In this document: piece after piece, positions 1-11,100 of the stretch
How the letters are laid out: each line of letters opens with the position of its first letter
Numbering within the stretch: position 1 is the stretch's first letter
Assembly: GCA_036874045.1 (NCBI GenBank)
Contig: CM072337.1
Span: 868,001-932,000 of the forward strand
Direction of reading: 5' to 3'
DNA from: Cymodocea nodosa
Lineage: Eukaryota > Streptophyta > Magnoliopsida > Alismatales > Cymodoceaceae
DNA length: 64,000 bases
The notes under the pieces: model-generated
Database searches by the model: none
Seen by the model: only the letters and a program-made list of their open reading frames with translations
What the model was told of the DNA's origin: nothing
Translations under genes and position numbers: made by a program

Positions 1-875
1 TTGATTTGTACATAATTCGGTGAAATCGTATCAAGTATGGTGTTTTCCTACCACGTCATTGTTGTACTAATCGTTTGTGGTCAAAATCTACGTCGAGGCA
101 CAAACACAGATTTTGAAGTACGTGAGATCAGGTGTGTGTCTACCTTACTTTCATCGTCAATTAACGTGCTTCCGTCATGTCTTGATAACAATCAATTATA
201 TATCGTAACAATGAATTATGACCTTTTCTAGGGTATTCTTTGCTTGTTCGAAAGATTCGAAAAGATCATCTATCGTTCGGATACTCAAGATTATATGACA
301 ATGAATTATGATTGTTGAAACACATTTTTTTTAGAAAAAAATGGTAGACCCCTCCCCCCCCCCCCCCTCTCCAATGGTGGCCACGGCTGCCGTCCGCCGA
401 AGCCGTCGCCTGGTGGGCAGGCAGACATGGTTGGAAGAAGACATTCTTGTCTCTTCTTCTCAAAGAATATATATATATATATATATATATATATCTGTCC
501 ATTGTTGACGAGATGAAGCTTTAGAGAGAGCGAGCGAGATCATGGGAGACAACTTGGTTTGCAGTGGTCGTCATGTTCCGACGATGCCACCAACCCGAGC
601 AATGATTTCTCTGCTAGTGCACGGTGATGTTGCCGGCATTGCTTTCTACGTCGGAATCTTTCCATTCTAATCCGTAGCTAGAGCTAGGTGTAAGAAAGGT
701 TTAGGGTTTAAACAAAAAGCTTTCATTCATGCATGCATGCATGTGTCCCACGGAGTTCCGCCGACAAGCCGATCCCTTTGTCCGAGAGCCGGACGTTGAT
801 TTGGGGACGATGGGAGTTCACTGTTCAGGAACAAAAGTGTGTGGGGAATTGCAGATGAATCAACACGTACCGTTA
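1..875. other. Left flank, no gene recognised
   Basis: I see no gene here. The stretch holds a C-run around 353-367, an (AT)n microsatellite at 467-494 and a CATG-rich patch near 730-743. A 42-codon open frame starts at 544 on the plus strand after a GAGCGAGCGAGA run and ends near 669. It has no recognisable similarity and could be chance or the remnant of a gene fragment. Confidence 0.5.
467..494. repeat. (AT)n microsatellite
   Basis: Uninterrupted AT dinucleotide run of about 14 units, seen directly. The YIYIYIY-type open frames across it are artefacts of the repeat. Confidence 0.9.
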
Positions 876-1344
876 GTGGAAAACTCCAAAGATCATGATG
901 GATAAAGAAGGATTAATCACAATCAGATTAAACCCAGGCACAGCTAATACATATATATGTATACGTATTAGTTCGGCAGCTAGCTTTTATGAGTGAAGTC
1001 TAGAAAGATACATATGTTGATGCATATAAACACAAACGCGTGCATGTTTTACTTGTTCTAATTAACTTTCTTTTTAGCAGAAAACTAATTGATGTCTTTT
1101 GAATTTTGTTAGGGTGTGACTGAACATGTACTTAATGAGATTTCTTACCACAGTGGAGTACATCATCATCTTAGATATCACGTAATAATCAATTTGTCAT
1201 CTCATTCATTGTTCTACGGATGCTTCAAAACTTGTCCAATTCTTGCACATTTGAAAAGGGTTAATTAATCCTCTAGGTTTTGTGGGGGTTCATAGGTAAC
1301 TACTGCATGCAGGTTACTAATGATGATGTTAATTAATTAATGAG
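876..1344 (+). repeat. Direct repeat, 5' copy (part of 5' LTR)
   Basis: About 470 bp shared with 3793-4280 in the same orientation; both end in the same GTTAATTAATTAATGAG. The sequence goes on without a match to about 1585, where a primer-binding-like motif follows, and a TATATATA-type box lies near 1466-1473. I therefore read the full 5' LTR as about 876-1585, of which only the first two thirds survives in the 3' copy. Confidence 0.7.
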
Positions 1345-1587
1345 TGTTAATATGTTAGGCATTTCTTATATTTTTATTGACTTTTTTTCTAGCTTATGTC
1401 AACATGGTATACCACATATATAGGTTGTTATTTCAGTAGAAACTTTTGGAATTCCTGATGTACACTATATATAGTCTGATACAGTAATGAAGAATTGCAT
1501 CGGTTCATTCCAACCCTTCTTTGAGCCCTTCTTCCTCTTTTCTTCTTCCTATCCTTTCATTGTTTCTTTACCTTATGCGTTTTCCAA

Positions 1588-1602
1588 CTTGGCATCAGAG
1601 CC
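1588..1602 (+). other. Copia-type primer-binding site
   Basis: The motif TTGGCATCAGAGCC is one change from the TGGTATCAGAGCC that plant Copia elements use to bind initiator-Met tRNA. It lies just 3' of the inferred LTR end (TTTTCCA), as expected. Confidence 0.65.
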
Positions 1603-1819
1603 ATGACGATTGGAATCACTCTTCCCTGCTTAGATCTACCTTCATCAAACCTCGCCTCTTGGTCACCTCTCACTTGGAAGCTTGGTGTTTTGCCTCTAGT
1701 GGACTCATCCTCCTTTTCTTTTTGTGGGTTTTCTTCAATCCTCTAGTATGTCGATTGGACCCAATTTCTCCAACATTGAATGCATCAGTGATTTCTTCAA
1801 TGTCTCCACCAAGTTATGT

Positions 1820-3790
1820 AAATCTATAGAACTTAGTTACTATCAAGTTAGATAAGCACAACTATGTACTTTGGAGAGCATCATTTCCAGTCCTTCTACA
1901 TGGACATGACCTTGGCTATGCAAACGGTTCATTTCCATGCCCTGCTTCAGTAGAAGAAGTTGTTGCTTGGAAACGTCAAGATCAACTCCTCGTGACAAGT
2001 ATCACCACTCATTCCTCCACTATCTCACTTTCTGATTTGCAAGGCATGCTTCTAAATCATGAAAGTTTGTTTTCGAAGGTACAATGTTAATTCTCAGATG
2101 ATAGCTAATGTCGCTATGACTAGTAACAATCACAATAATAACTCAAGAGGAAGTCGCTAATGCCACTATGAATATTGAATTTGATGATGATGAATTTTCT
2201 ATCAAGGATCATCAAACACAACAAGAAGTTTGTCTGGGACAAGGCAATAAGCTTCAAGAACTTTATCAACTGCCAATTGATTGAGCTTCATTGCATCAAG
2301 GATTTCTGGTAGTAAAAACAAATATGGACATATGGCATTACCGTTCAGAAAACAGTTTCAGTTGTTTCCTTACATAGTTTACCAGTTGAATGCAATAAAA
2401 TGAGTTTCTGTAATGCTTGTTACTTCAGAAAAACTCATAAACTTCCATATGAAAATAGTGTTTTAAATGTCACTACTCCACTTGAACTTGTATTTTCTGA
2501 TCAATGGGGTCGAAGTCCCATTTTGTCTTGTGACAACTACAAATATTACATACATTTTATAGATGCATACTCAAGATATACTTAGTTATATCCTTTACAT
2601 TGTAAATCAAAAGCACTAAAGGTTTTTATTAATTTTAAGACACACCAAGTTAGGGGTACCATAGAGGGTCGAACACGCAACTTAAAGGATCTCAAAGGTG
2701 AAAGTCACATGGGAACTTCCCAAGACGTCAACCATCTTGGTATTACTCCATTCAAATACACTTAACCATGGAATTTCTATGAGATTTGATGTTTGGTGGT
2801 GGATGTGATCGCATCCACTCCTAATCATAAAGGTTATATGTGCATCAAAGAGTTTTTATCTCTTGGGATGTAGTTTTCAATGAAACAAATTTCTCTTTAA
2901 ATGCTCAATTTCACTATGTTTCAAAGAATGTACAGGACAGTAATGATCATGTTCAATTGTCTAGTATTCCTATATCTTGTCACAAATCAACAAATCAGAC
3001 TATATTTGAGGAAAATCTGAATCATAACTCACATATTTCAGCTACAACAGTTGTCAAACATAAATTCAAATAGACGCATTTCAGATTCAAGTCATGATGA
3101 ATATGCAAATATCTCATCTAAAACATCAAGGAACGCTAGCTCATCTAAGGGTAATGATATAGTAAATTGTTTTGTGACAAGAGCCTCTAGAGGAATCTTT
3201 AAGCCAAATCTGAAATATGCCCTCAATGTTGAAGGCTCGGGAAACATTCCAGCAACAATTCAAGCTGCTCTTCAAGATGAAAGATGGAAACGAGCAATGA
3301 TAGATGAATATGATGCTTTAATAAAAAATAAAATATGGACATTGGTACCTCTCTTTAAATGGAAGAAATGTTGTGGGTAGTAAATGGGTTTTTTGAATAA
3401 AAAAAAAATCAAACTTTTCCATTGACAGATTTAAAGCATGATTAGTGACTCAAGGATTTCTCAATAATATAGTATGGATTATATTGAAACCTATAGTTCG
3501 GTGGTCAAACCAATTACTATAAGATTGAATTTAAGTCATGCTCTCAATAATAATCGGTCTATGAGACAACTTGATGTCTCAAATGCATTCCTTCGTGGTG
3601 ATGTTGAAGAGGAAATATATATAAAGCAGTCAACAGAATTTGTAGATCCCAAGTATCCTTATTATATTTGCAAATTACAAAGGTCCTCTCTATGGATTAA
3701 AACAAGCTCTCTGAGCTTGGTTTAACAGGTTGAGGTATTTTCTCATAACACAAGGGTACAAAGAGTCTCAATGTAACATTTCTTTGTTCA
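1820..3790 (+). pseudogene. Broken Copia gag-pol
   Basis: Pieces in order: a gag start near 1826-1920 (LVTIKLDKHNYVLWRASF); pre-integrase and integrase start at 2400-2585, with the catalytic context SDQWG and FIDAYSRYT; integrase C-terminus near 2830-2890; reverse transcriptase start at 3180-3355 (DERWKRAMIDEYDALIKN, WTLVP); and the RT core at 3474-3790 (QLDVSNAFLRGDVEEEIY, then LYGLKQA after a frameshift). At least five frame changes and several stops separate them. About 1971-2400 and 2586-2830 are rearranged. Confidence 0.8.
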
Positions 3791-3792
3791 AT

Positions 3793-4280
3793 GTGGGAAA
3801 CTCCAAAGATCACAATGGATAAAGAAGGATTAATCACATTCAAATTGACTAATGCATACATACATACATACATACACACACACATATATATATATATGTA
3901 TGTATTAGTTCGACAACTAGCTTTTATGAGTAAAGTCAAAAAAGACACATGTTGATGCATAGACACAAACACGTGCATGATGTACTTGTTCTAATTAACT
4001 TTCTTTATAATAGAAAACTAATTAAGGGTTATTTCTTGCAGAATAATAATGTCTTTGAATTTTGTTGGGGTGTGACTGAACATGCACTTCAACTAGATAT
4101 CAGACAACTAAATGTCACGTAATAATCAATTTGTCTTGTCATTCATTGTTCTACAGATGCTTCAAAACTTACCCAATTCTTGCACATTTGAAAAGGGTTA
4201 ATTAATCATTCGGGTTTTGTGAGGTTCATAGGTAACTACTGCATGCAGGTTACTGATGATGATGTTAATTAATTAATGAG
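3793..4280 (+). repeat. Direct repeat, 3' copy (truncated 3' LTR)
   Basis: Second copy of the 876-1344 repeat. It differs by scattered substitutions, an indel and an expanded CATA/CACA/TATA tract at about 3857-3905. The next sequence, AGCCATTAAGAAG, does not match what follows the 5' copy, so this LTR is cut short. Confidence 0.7.
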
Positions 4281-4824
4281 AGCCATTAAGAAGTAGGATA
4301 TGACTAGCTGATTAAACCAAGCATATATATATGATATCTATATATATATATTTTTGAGTTTTTGAAGTTTAAACTCTATTTTACTTGCATTAAGTTTTCC
4401 TTTGTATCATAAGTAGATATCATACCCAAAAGATGTTTAAGTATATCAATTTCCATTTATAAAACAATTATTGTATACCTAAAAGATGTGATGGGTTTGC
4501 TTTGTACGCATATATAGGTAGTGTTTACGTAGGTTTTTGGCTCCCAAAGATTCTAATTTCTATTAAGATTCTGTAACAATTATAAATTACTATATAATAT
4601 TTTAAAACGATTTTTGTAATACATGTTAATGTTTTTTTATCAACGAAAAGAATATGAAATTACCTCCATATAGATTCTTGTTCTTCTTTACTTTGGCTTT
4701 CAAGATTCGAATCGATAAAATTTTATATATAAGACTTCAAATGAATTTTCATTGAAACCTGGTAATATTTTCATAGAAATCTTCTGATATTTGTTTCAAG
4801 TTGGAAATGAAAGAAACATTTTTG

Positions 4825-4856
<32 letters not shown>

Positions 4857-5409
4857 CTGTTTTTGATACCTTTTCATTCTTAATCTGAAATAATCATGTG
4901 TTTTATTTAGATTGGTATACATGAAAATTTGAACCAAATTAAGTCCTTCTGATTCAAATTCTTCTGTCTCTTCTTCCCTCATGTGAGAAGAATCCGATTC
5001 TAGAATACCTCTTGAAGAAGAGATTCAAGTCCATCAGAGGCCTCAAAACATGCATCCATCGCCACTTTCGCCCTAAATGGTATCTGCATCAGATCTCATC
5101 ACAACTTGTTCCATCAATCCCATCCATCTTTTAATTCCAACTAGTAGGCATAAAGAGAATATATGTGGTAGGACCATCAACACAGAGAAATCAAAAATTG
5201 CCTTAGATATATATGTGTGAATGATTCGTCAGCTTCATTAATTTTCATTACCACTCTCCAATTTTGATTCTTCCAGATCAAGGGCATCGGCATACATCAT
5301 GAAAGGAAGCCTACATATATGTGCGCGTATCTATATAGATCGCAGGAGAAGCAAAAGGACTCAAAACCCCACCCCATCATCCCACAGACGCATACATGGC
5401 CGACGACGA
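4281..5409. other. Spacer between Copia remnant and transporter gene
   Basis: AT-rich with a (CT)n run at 4830-4856. The right part, from about 5100, probably includes the 3' untranslated region of the minus-strand transporter gene. No coding sequence seen. Confidence 0.5.
4830..4856. repeat. (CT)n microsatellite
   Basis: About 13 uninterrupted CT units, seen directly. The acidic and Arg/Glu-rich open frame read across it on the minus strand is an artefact. Confidence 0.9.
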
Positions 5410-7932
5410 TTACCTCTGTCCTAGCTTGGGTTCCTCTGGCATGGAGGGCACTTGTGGAGCCCCCAAGGTCTTGGCATGATCCAGCATTGCTGCATCACCC
5501 TGGGGAGCAACGTCCTGGTTGTTCTTCATCTTTGCTTTCTCAAGGTCGACTTCGATGGCTTCCATGCACCGACAACCGGCGCTAATTTCTTGGTCACCAT
5601 CGCCCTTGACTGCAAGTGGTATCTCCTCCTTCTCTTGGGTCTCCTTGTGCTTGCCCCACAGAACGGAGTAGAGGCCCACAACTATCAGTATGCCTCCAGC
5701 AACACTGCAACCATGCCACATGAGATATGTACATATGCATCAGTGATGGAGTAGAGCTTCAGTTGACATGTGGTTGTCAGTGAAATCAAGTGGGCACTAG
5801 AGGATCGGAATACTTGTTTATTAAGGAAAGCATATGTGCTTGTAATTAATTATCTTTGTGGTTGATAAACTCCCATGTAATTCTAGAATCTCATGTTGCC
5901 TTTTTCCATCTTAAAATTAATTACCAAGGAATGGAAGAGCTCGTATAGAACTTTTCACACACTTTTTTACTTAAAAGCTTATTTTAAGTCTATAAATGTC
6001 TGATAGGTAGTTCTCTGTAAAACTTATTTTGATATTAAGTGAAATATCATATCTTAAGATTAACTGGTAATAAATAAGTAAATATCTTAGATTCATCATA
6101 TATTAATTTAGGTTTTATTCTTATACCTATCGATGTGAGACTCTACACATCTTTAATATTTAACATAGGATATCCACCACTAAATTATCTGATGTTGTAT
6201 ATATACTTGTGCGTGTATATACATAGGATAATGGTGAGAAATGAATTACCTTCCCATGTAAATCCTCTCAGCAAGGATGAAGGCACCCATGACAGCAACT
6301 ATGATCATCATGAGAGGACTGAAGGCAGAGGCAAAGACTGGGCCTTTCTTGTTGATGACGAGTCCTTGTACATAGTATGCAATGCTAGATGTCACAATAC
6401 CCTGCATTGATATTAACCATGAATTGTGATCAATCTTTCCAATGTATCAAATTAATCTACGTTACAATTAATTAATTGGACTGGAATTGATCAAGAATTA
6501 ATCATCAGCCAGCTGAATGTGTTTTGGAATGGAGTCATGAAGTGACGGTATATAGATATATATATATATATATATATATATACTAACAGCATATGCAGCA
6601 GCAAGGAGGTCTATGTTCCAGCCAATCCTCCACACTGATGCGCCGTGCTCCATGACGAAGGTGACTGCAATGGACTGCAGCGTGCCGAGAAAGCACACCA
6701 GTGTTGTGAGAGACAGCTGCGCCGAGTACCTCTTTAGCGTGTACGCCTGCAATCAAACATCACCAATGAATTGTGATGGATCGATGGTCGATTGATTAAT
6801 CATTATACATACGTGTATATATGTGTGTGTATAGGTATGTAAATGAATATTTCAATGTCATTTGGGTCAATCATATATACTTGGACGATGAAAAGAGCAG
6901 CCCAGGACCAGGTGGCGATGATGAGGAAGATGGATCCCTTGAACCACTCCTTGTCGGCGGCAGCCGCGGCAGCTGCCGTGGGCGGTGCGTCGGATGCCGG
7001 AGGAGAATGAGAGCCGTGGTTCCAGAGGAGATCCACCACGGGCCCTTTATACAGAGTCATCACCATGGCTCCGGCGACGGTCACGACCGTGCCCACCACC
7101 TTCGCTTGACATCTCACTTTCTTGATATCAACTCTCTCCATCCTACACCAAGCAATTAATTAGAGCTGTTTATATGCACATGATCAAGCTCTATGGTGGC
7201 AAAATAGCATGTAGATTAGATTTGTCTCTCGATCGGCTTTTCACCTGCAAAGCACGGCCATGACGAAGGTCATGGCCGGCAAGATATTGCTCATGGCGCA
7301 GGAGAAGGTCGGCGACGTGAAGTTGAGACCTGCGTAGTAAAAGTTCTGGTCTATCACCGGCCTGCAAACACAAGAACCAAAGATTACGTTAGCCATGCAT
7401 CATAAGTTAAGTTATAAATTAAGCATATCATAATCAATTAATTAGCCAGCCATCGATCGTTAAGAAATTAAAAGGTTGTTAAAACTTAACCCGAGAAGAC
7501 CCAGCAGGAATAATTGGGAGAAGACCCAGAAAGTCATCTTCGGGCGTACCTTCCTGTTGGATCGTAATTAAGATTTATTAATAATGCACGCGCTGTTAAA
7601 GAATAATAATTAACACTCTAACAGCCACCCTGCTGCTTAACTAATTAATGATTAATTAATTAACAGCTAAGCTGAAGCGCAAGCGGACGACGTCGTACGT
7701 ACGATGGCCGATATACGTACCTCTCGAGGACGAGCGCGAAGGGGGCGATGGAGATGGTGGCGAAGGCGTGGCGGTAGACGACGAGCACGTAGTGGCTCAT
7801 GCCGCCGTTGAGGGACTTCTTGGTGATGATGTTCATTCCGGCGTAGCCGAACTGAAGCGAGATCATCGCCATGTACGGCTTCCAGCTCTGCAACAGCCGG
7901 CCGCCGCTGTCCCACCCCTTGTTCCTCAGCAT
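5410..7932 (-). CDS. WAT1-related / UMAMIT (nodulin MtN21) transporter
   Basis: Membrane transporter of the plant drug/metabolite family; characterised members export amino acids or move auxin, but the substrate here is unknown. Exons on the minus strand: 7932-7721, 7553-7491, 7361-7245, 7142-6881, 6746-6588, 6401-6250, 5704-5410. All junctions are GT-AG and the joined frame is open, giving 419 aa. The first EamA half is about residues 18-150 (FGYAGMNIITKKSLNGGMSH, LERKVRPKMTFWVFSQLFLL, PVIDQNFYYAGLNFTS, KVVGTVVTVAGAMVMTLYKG). The second half is about 186-326 (WSWAALFIVQAYTLKRYSAQ, SIAYYVQGLVINKKGPVF, AEAFILAERIYMG-like end). Ten membrane spans are expected for the family. A proline/alanine-rich linker (PPTAAAAAAADKEW) joins the halves, and a charged cytoplasmic tail ends KLGQR. 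The start is the ATG at 7932; the frame upstream has no nearer ATG. Best family match from memory is the At1g44800/At4g08300 group. Confidence 0.93.
6553..6581. repeat. (AT)n microsatellite in transporter intron
   Basis: AT run just inside the splice donor of the fifth exon on the minus strand (exon end 6588, GT at 6587-6586). It starts only a few bases into the intron, so length changes could affect donor recognition (inference). Confidence 0.8.
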
Positions 7933-8023
7933 CTTAGTTCTGTGGATTGGTCTTCTGGTTAACAACCCCCACAGAATGATGATGATGATGTGGTGGTAGT
8001 AGTACGTCCGTGATCACCACAAG

Positions 8024-8075
8024 GAGAGGAGAGGGGAGGGGAGGAGAGGAGAGGAGAGGAGAGGAGAGGAGAGGA
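8024..8075. repeat. GGAGA-type microsatellite in transporter 5' leader
   Basis: Repeats of GAGAG and GAGGA, so the transcript would carry a CT-rich tract between the predicted start of transcription and the ATG at 7932. CT-rich leaders are common in plant genes; any function here is a guess. Confidence 0.75.
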
Positions 8076-8162
8076 GTTCTTACAGCTAATTAGCAGTATA
8101 TGTTAATAAAGAACATCACTTGGGCTTTCCTCCTAAGGAAAAAAGGGTGGGCATCAAGCTCG

Positions 8163-8170
8163 TATTTATA
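8163..8170 (-). promoter_or_regulatory. TATA box of the WAT1-related transporter gene
   Basis: On the minus strand the motif reads TATAAATA inside GGCTATAAATACGAG, about 230 bp upstream of the ATG at 7932. It is the best TATA match in the region and is correctly oriented. Confidence 0.6.
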
Positions 8171-11100
8171 GCCTTAGATCCTGTGATTGAAGCTGCACAT
8201 CCTCAGTAACTTCTTCTGTCCACAACCACTACATCCAAGCTTTTCTGAGTGGGCATGGATGCCGCCCACCATGCAAACTTTTCTCCTTTCAATCTTAATT
8301 AGCTATAGCCAGTTTTCTTCTTTTTGATAGTTGTAGCTTTTACGTTCGTTAATGCTGAAACAATCGAGAACGGAGTGTCAAACCTTTCGCTCGCTACCAA
8401 AGCATCAATTGATTTTGATTTTAAGTTGCAACTTCAGTATAATATGTACTTACCAGATAATAGAAATGAGGTCTGTCTGTGGATAATATAGTGTTGAACT
8501 CTTTAATCAACACTAATCGATTTTAAGATAAAATTTTAATAATTAAGATTCAAATTCTGATAAAAACTACCGATACCGTTTGCGATGATTCTATGTGCAC
8601 AATATGTATCAAAAGCTAATATATTAGTTTAACTAAATCTGACAGATAACCATGACAGATTAAAGGATGAAGAAAAGGAGGTCGAATATGCATAACCCAG
8701 AAGGAGATGGAAAGTGAGGAAGATTATGGTATAATTAAAGAGAGAAATAAGAAAGAAAATGTGAAAAAGAGAAACACGACATGTGGAATAAAATAAAGTG
8801 TTATTTACATAGAATTTTCCTTTCACATTTAACTAAATTGAAATCCTACCTTCCAATGTGTATTCAACGGTGCAGATTTTGTGATTCCATGCATCTAATC
8901 GGAATTTAATCTTGTCGACCAGATTTTCCCACGAAACACGAATCTATCAACTCGTGGCACCGAGACGTAGAGGAATATAAACGAATCCATGCATCAACGT
9001 CGACTTCTTGTCAGCAGCAACTGAACAACCTGGAATAATGATATCTGACGTAGTTAAAAATATTGTAAATGTTTATTTTATAATTTTTAAAATAAATATT
9101 TAGCAAAGTTTAAATTAATACATCTAAATTATAAGATGAACACTTACAATATTTATTTTTTACCGTCAATATATATATGACATATTGAACTAAATGTTTT
9201 TTTAGTACACGGTCTTGTGTAGAAAAGCAAATGGCAAGTTGAACGCCCCTCTCTTGTAACTTGAACCAGATCTTGGATTATGTGATATTATATGATATAT
9301 GCTCCCTGCAGAGAAGATTTATATTATATAAGTTGGAGAATGATCAAACCCTTTTTTTTTAAGTTGATGAGATCATATATGCGTGTCGTACTTTTTCTAA
9401 TTATGTTATGTATGCTTAAAGCTTTCTCATTAATCGATTCCACCGGTTTGTGTCGAACCTGTGATGATTAAGGATGGATGGATGGATGGATCTTCATCTT
9501 CACTGGAACGAAGCGAATCTCTCACGGAGGAAGTGGAATCTGAAGCAGACCTAATTAACTGCGACAGCAAACGCTCACATCAAACACTGCTTCGCCTGCA
9601 TTTTGCATCCCAATGTTGTTGACGTTGAAACATGGAGATTCGACTTTAAATTAAGTGATTGACAACAGATCAATGAAGAGAGAGGTTAATTAGCTTTTAC
9701 GTTAACTCATGTTCTATGTATGTTTTTAATTAATCTAGCTATGTGATTATTCCTTCAAACGGGTGCTGGACCTAACATTAATGATGTAATTATTATGTAC
9801 ACAGCGCGAACAATCGTCGCATGCAACGGGTGTTAGATCGGCATTTTTAATTTTCAAAAGAAAAAGAAATGACTTCTGTAAGAAGGCGAGTACAATTAAT
9901 AAACCACCCTACTACTCATCATTGTATCTCTCCTATTTCCAAGATTCTCATTCATCAAAGATTCTTTTATATTCTAACTAACTAACTTCATGATCTACAC
10001 CAATAAGTTGTTGTGAAAATCTTTGCTTATTTTCATTCACATTCAAGAAATCAATACAAAGCTCTTACCTTAAACAATGCTACACCCAAGGTTCGAAACA
10101 CTTCTCTCTTAATTTTCTTTTCATTGTACCTAAGGTTCAATGCAATGCGTCACTAGGAAGGTTACATTATGATAAATTATTTTCAAGATTCATGTTCATA
10201 ATTAATGAGTTGATAAATTTTTATAGCTAACCATCTCCCTAGCATTAAGCCTCCTCCCTTGTATATATAGAGAGACTTGGGACTGGCCATAGAAGGATGA
10301 AAGCCTCCTCACAAGCAAATTTTTGTCAAGAAATTAACATAATAGCAAAAAAAATCGATTTTATTGAGTATATTTTAAATTTTTTACTATATATATATAT
10401 ATATTTTTTTTTAAAAAAAAAATTTACTTGTTACGGTAGTGATGCTGTTCCACCTACAATCCCACTATATCCAATCTTTACGACTTCCTTTTTTCACAAT
10501 GCTTAGTTATTTTTAAATCATTTAAAACAACTTACACTAAAGATAAAACAATTGAAAAAAAAAAAGAATAAAATGCAGCAAATCCAGAACACACATTTTC
10601 AAATGTGTGGCTAGGATTGCACTAGAGCCACACGGACAAGACTCATACATGGCTCCAGGCTGTAACCAAACAAAACCGTTCTTGTCGCGCATCTTCTCGG
10701 TGGAATACGCATCTTCTGGAATCCAAAGCTTATGGAAGGGATCTTTAATCCCCATCGTCCATAATTACTAGAACATTCACCCATCGGTCAAGAGAACAGC
10801 AATCAATACCCATACCTGTCTGTGCGTGTTCACCTTCCCCACAAGTTTTATTTCGAAGCCCATGGATATTTTTTCACCACATTACTCCCAAAGTTATCCT
10901 TAAATTCAAAGCGCAAAGATTCATCACACAAGCCCTAGAGGATGGATGGATGGATGGATGGATGGATCTTCATGTTTAATCTAAGTAGCCACTTCTGGCG
11001 TTCCCCTTTGCCAAGAAAGAATACAATGATATATATGTAAGAATGACGAAAATTATAATTATTTTCAATAACTTGGGATCAAACTTTATGCACTTATATT

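Larger units (their letters stand above)
876..4280 (+). mobile_element. Decayed Ty1/Copia retrotransposon with truncated LTRs
   Basis: The element has a 5' LTR-like repeat (876 to about 1585), a primer-binding site, broken gag and pol pieces in plus orientation, and a partial second LTR copy (3793-4280). Internal order is gag, integrase, reverse transcriptase, as in Copia. RNase H and the polypurine tract are missing, because reverse-transcriptase sequence runs straight into the second repeat near 3790. This points to an internal 3' deletion. It lies downstream of the transporter gene, whose stop is at 5410 on the other strand. Many stops and frameshifts show it is dead. Confidence 0.75.

Noticed and set aside
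266..502. Tyr/Ile-repeat minus-strand frame
   Set aside because: It is created by the (AT)n microsatellite and a C-run; no gene evidence.
876..4280. Tandem duplication of host DNA as the cause of the two 470-bp repeats
   Set aside because: The sequence following the second copy does not resume what follows the first, and a TATA-like box and primer-binding motif follow the first copy as in an LTR.
6821..7159. Plus-strand frame over the transporter exon
   Set aside because: It is the antisense shadow of the exon at 6881-7142; splice sites and family motifs are all on the minus strand.
10537..10755. 72-codon minus-strand frame
   Set aside because: Some Cys and Gly but no known motif, no splice partners and no promoter; chance cannot be excluded.
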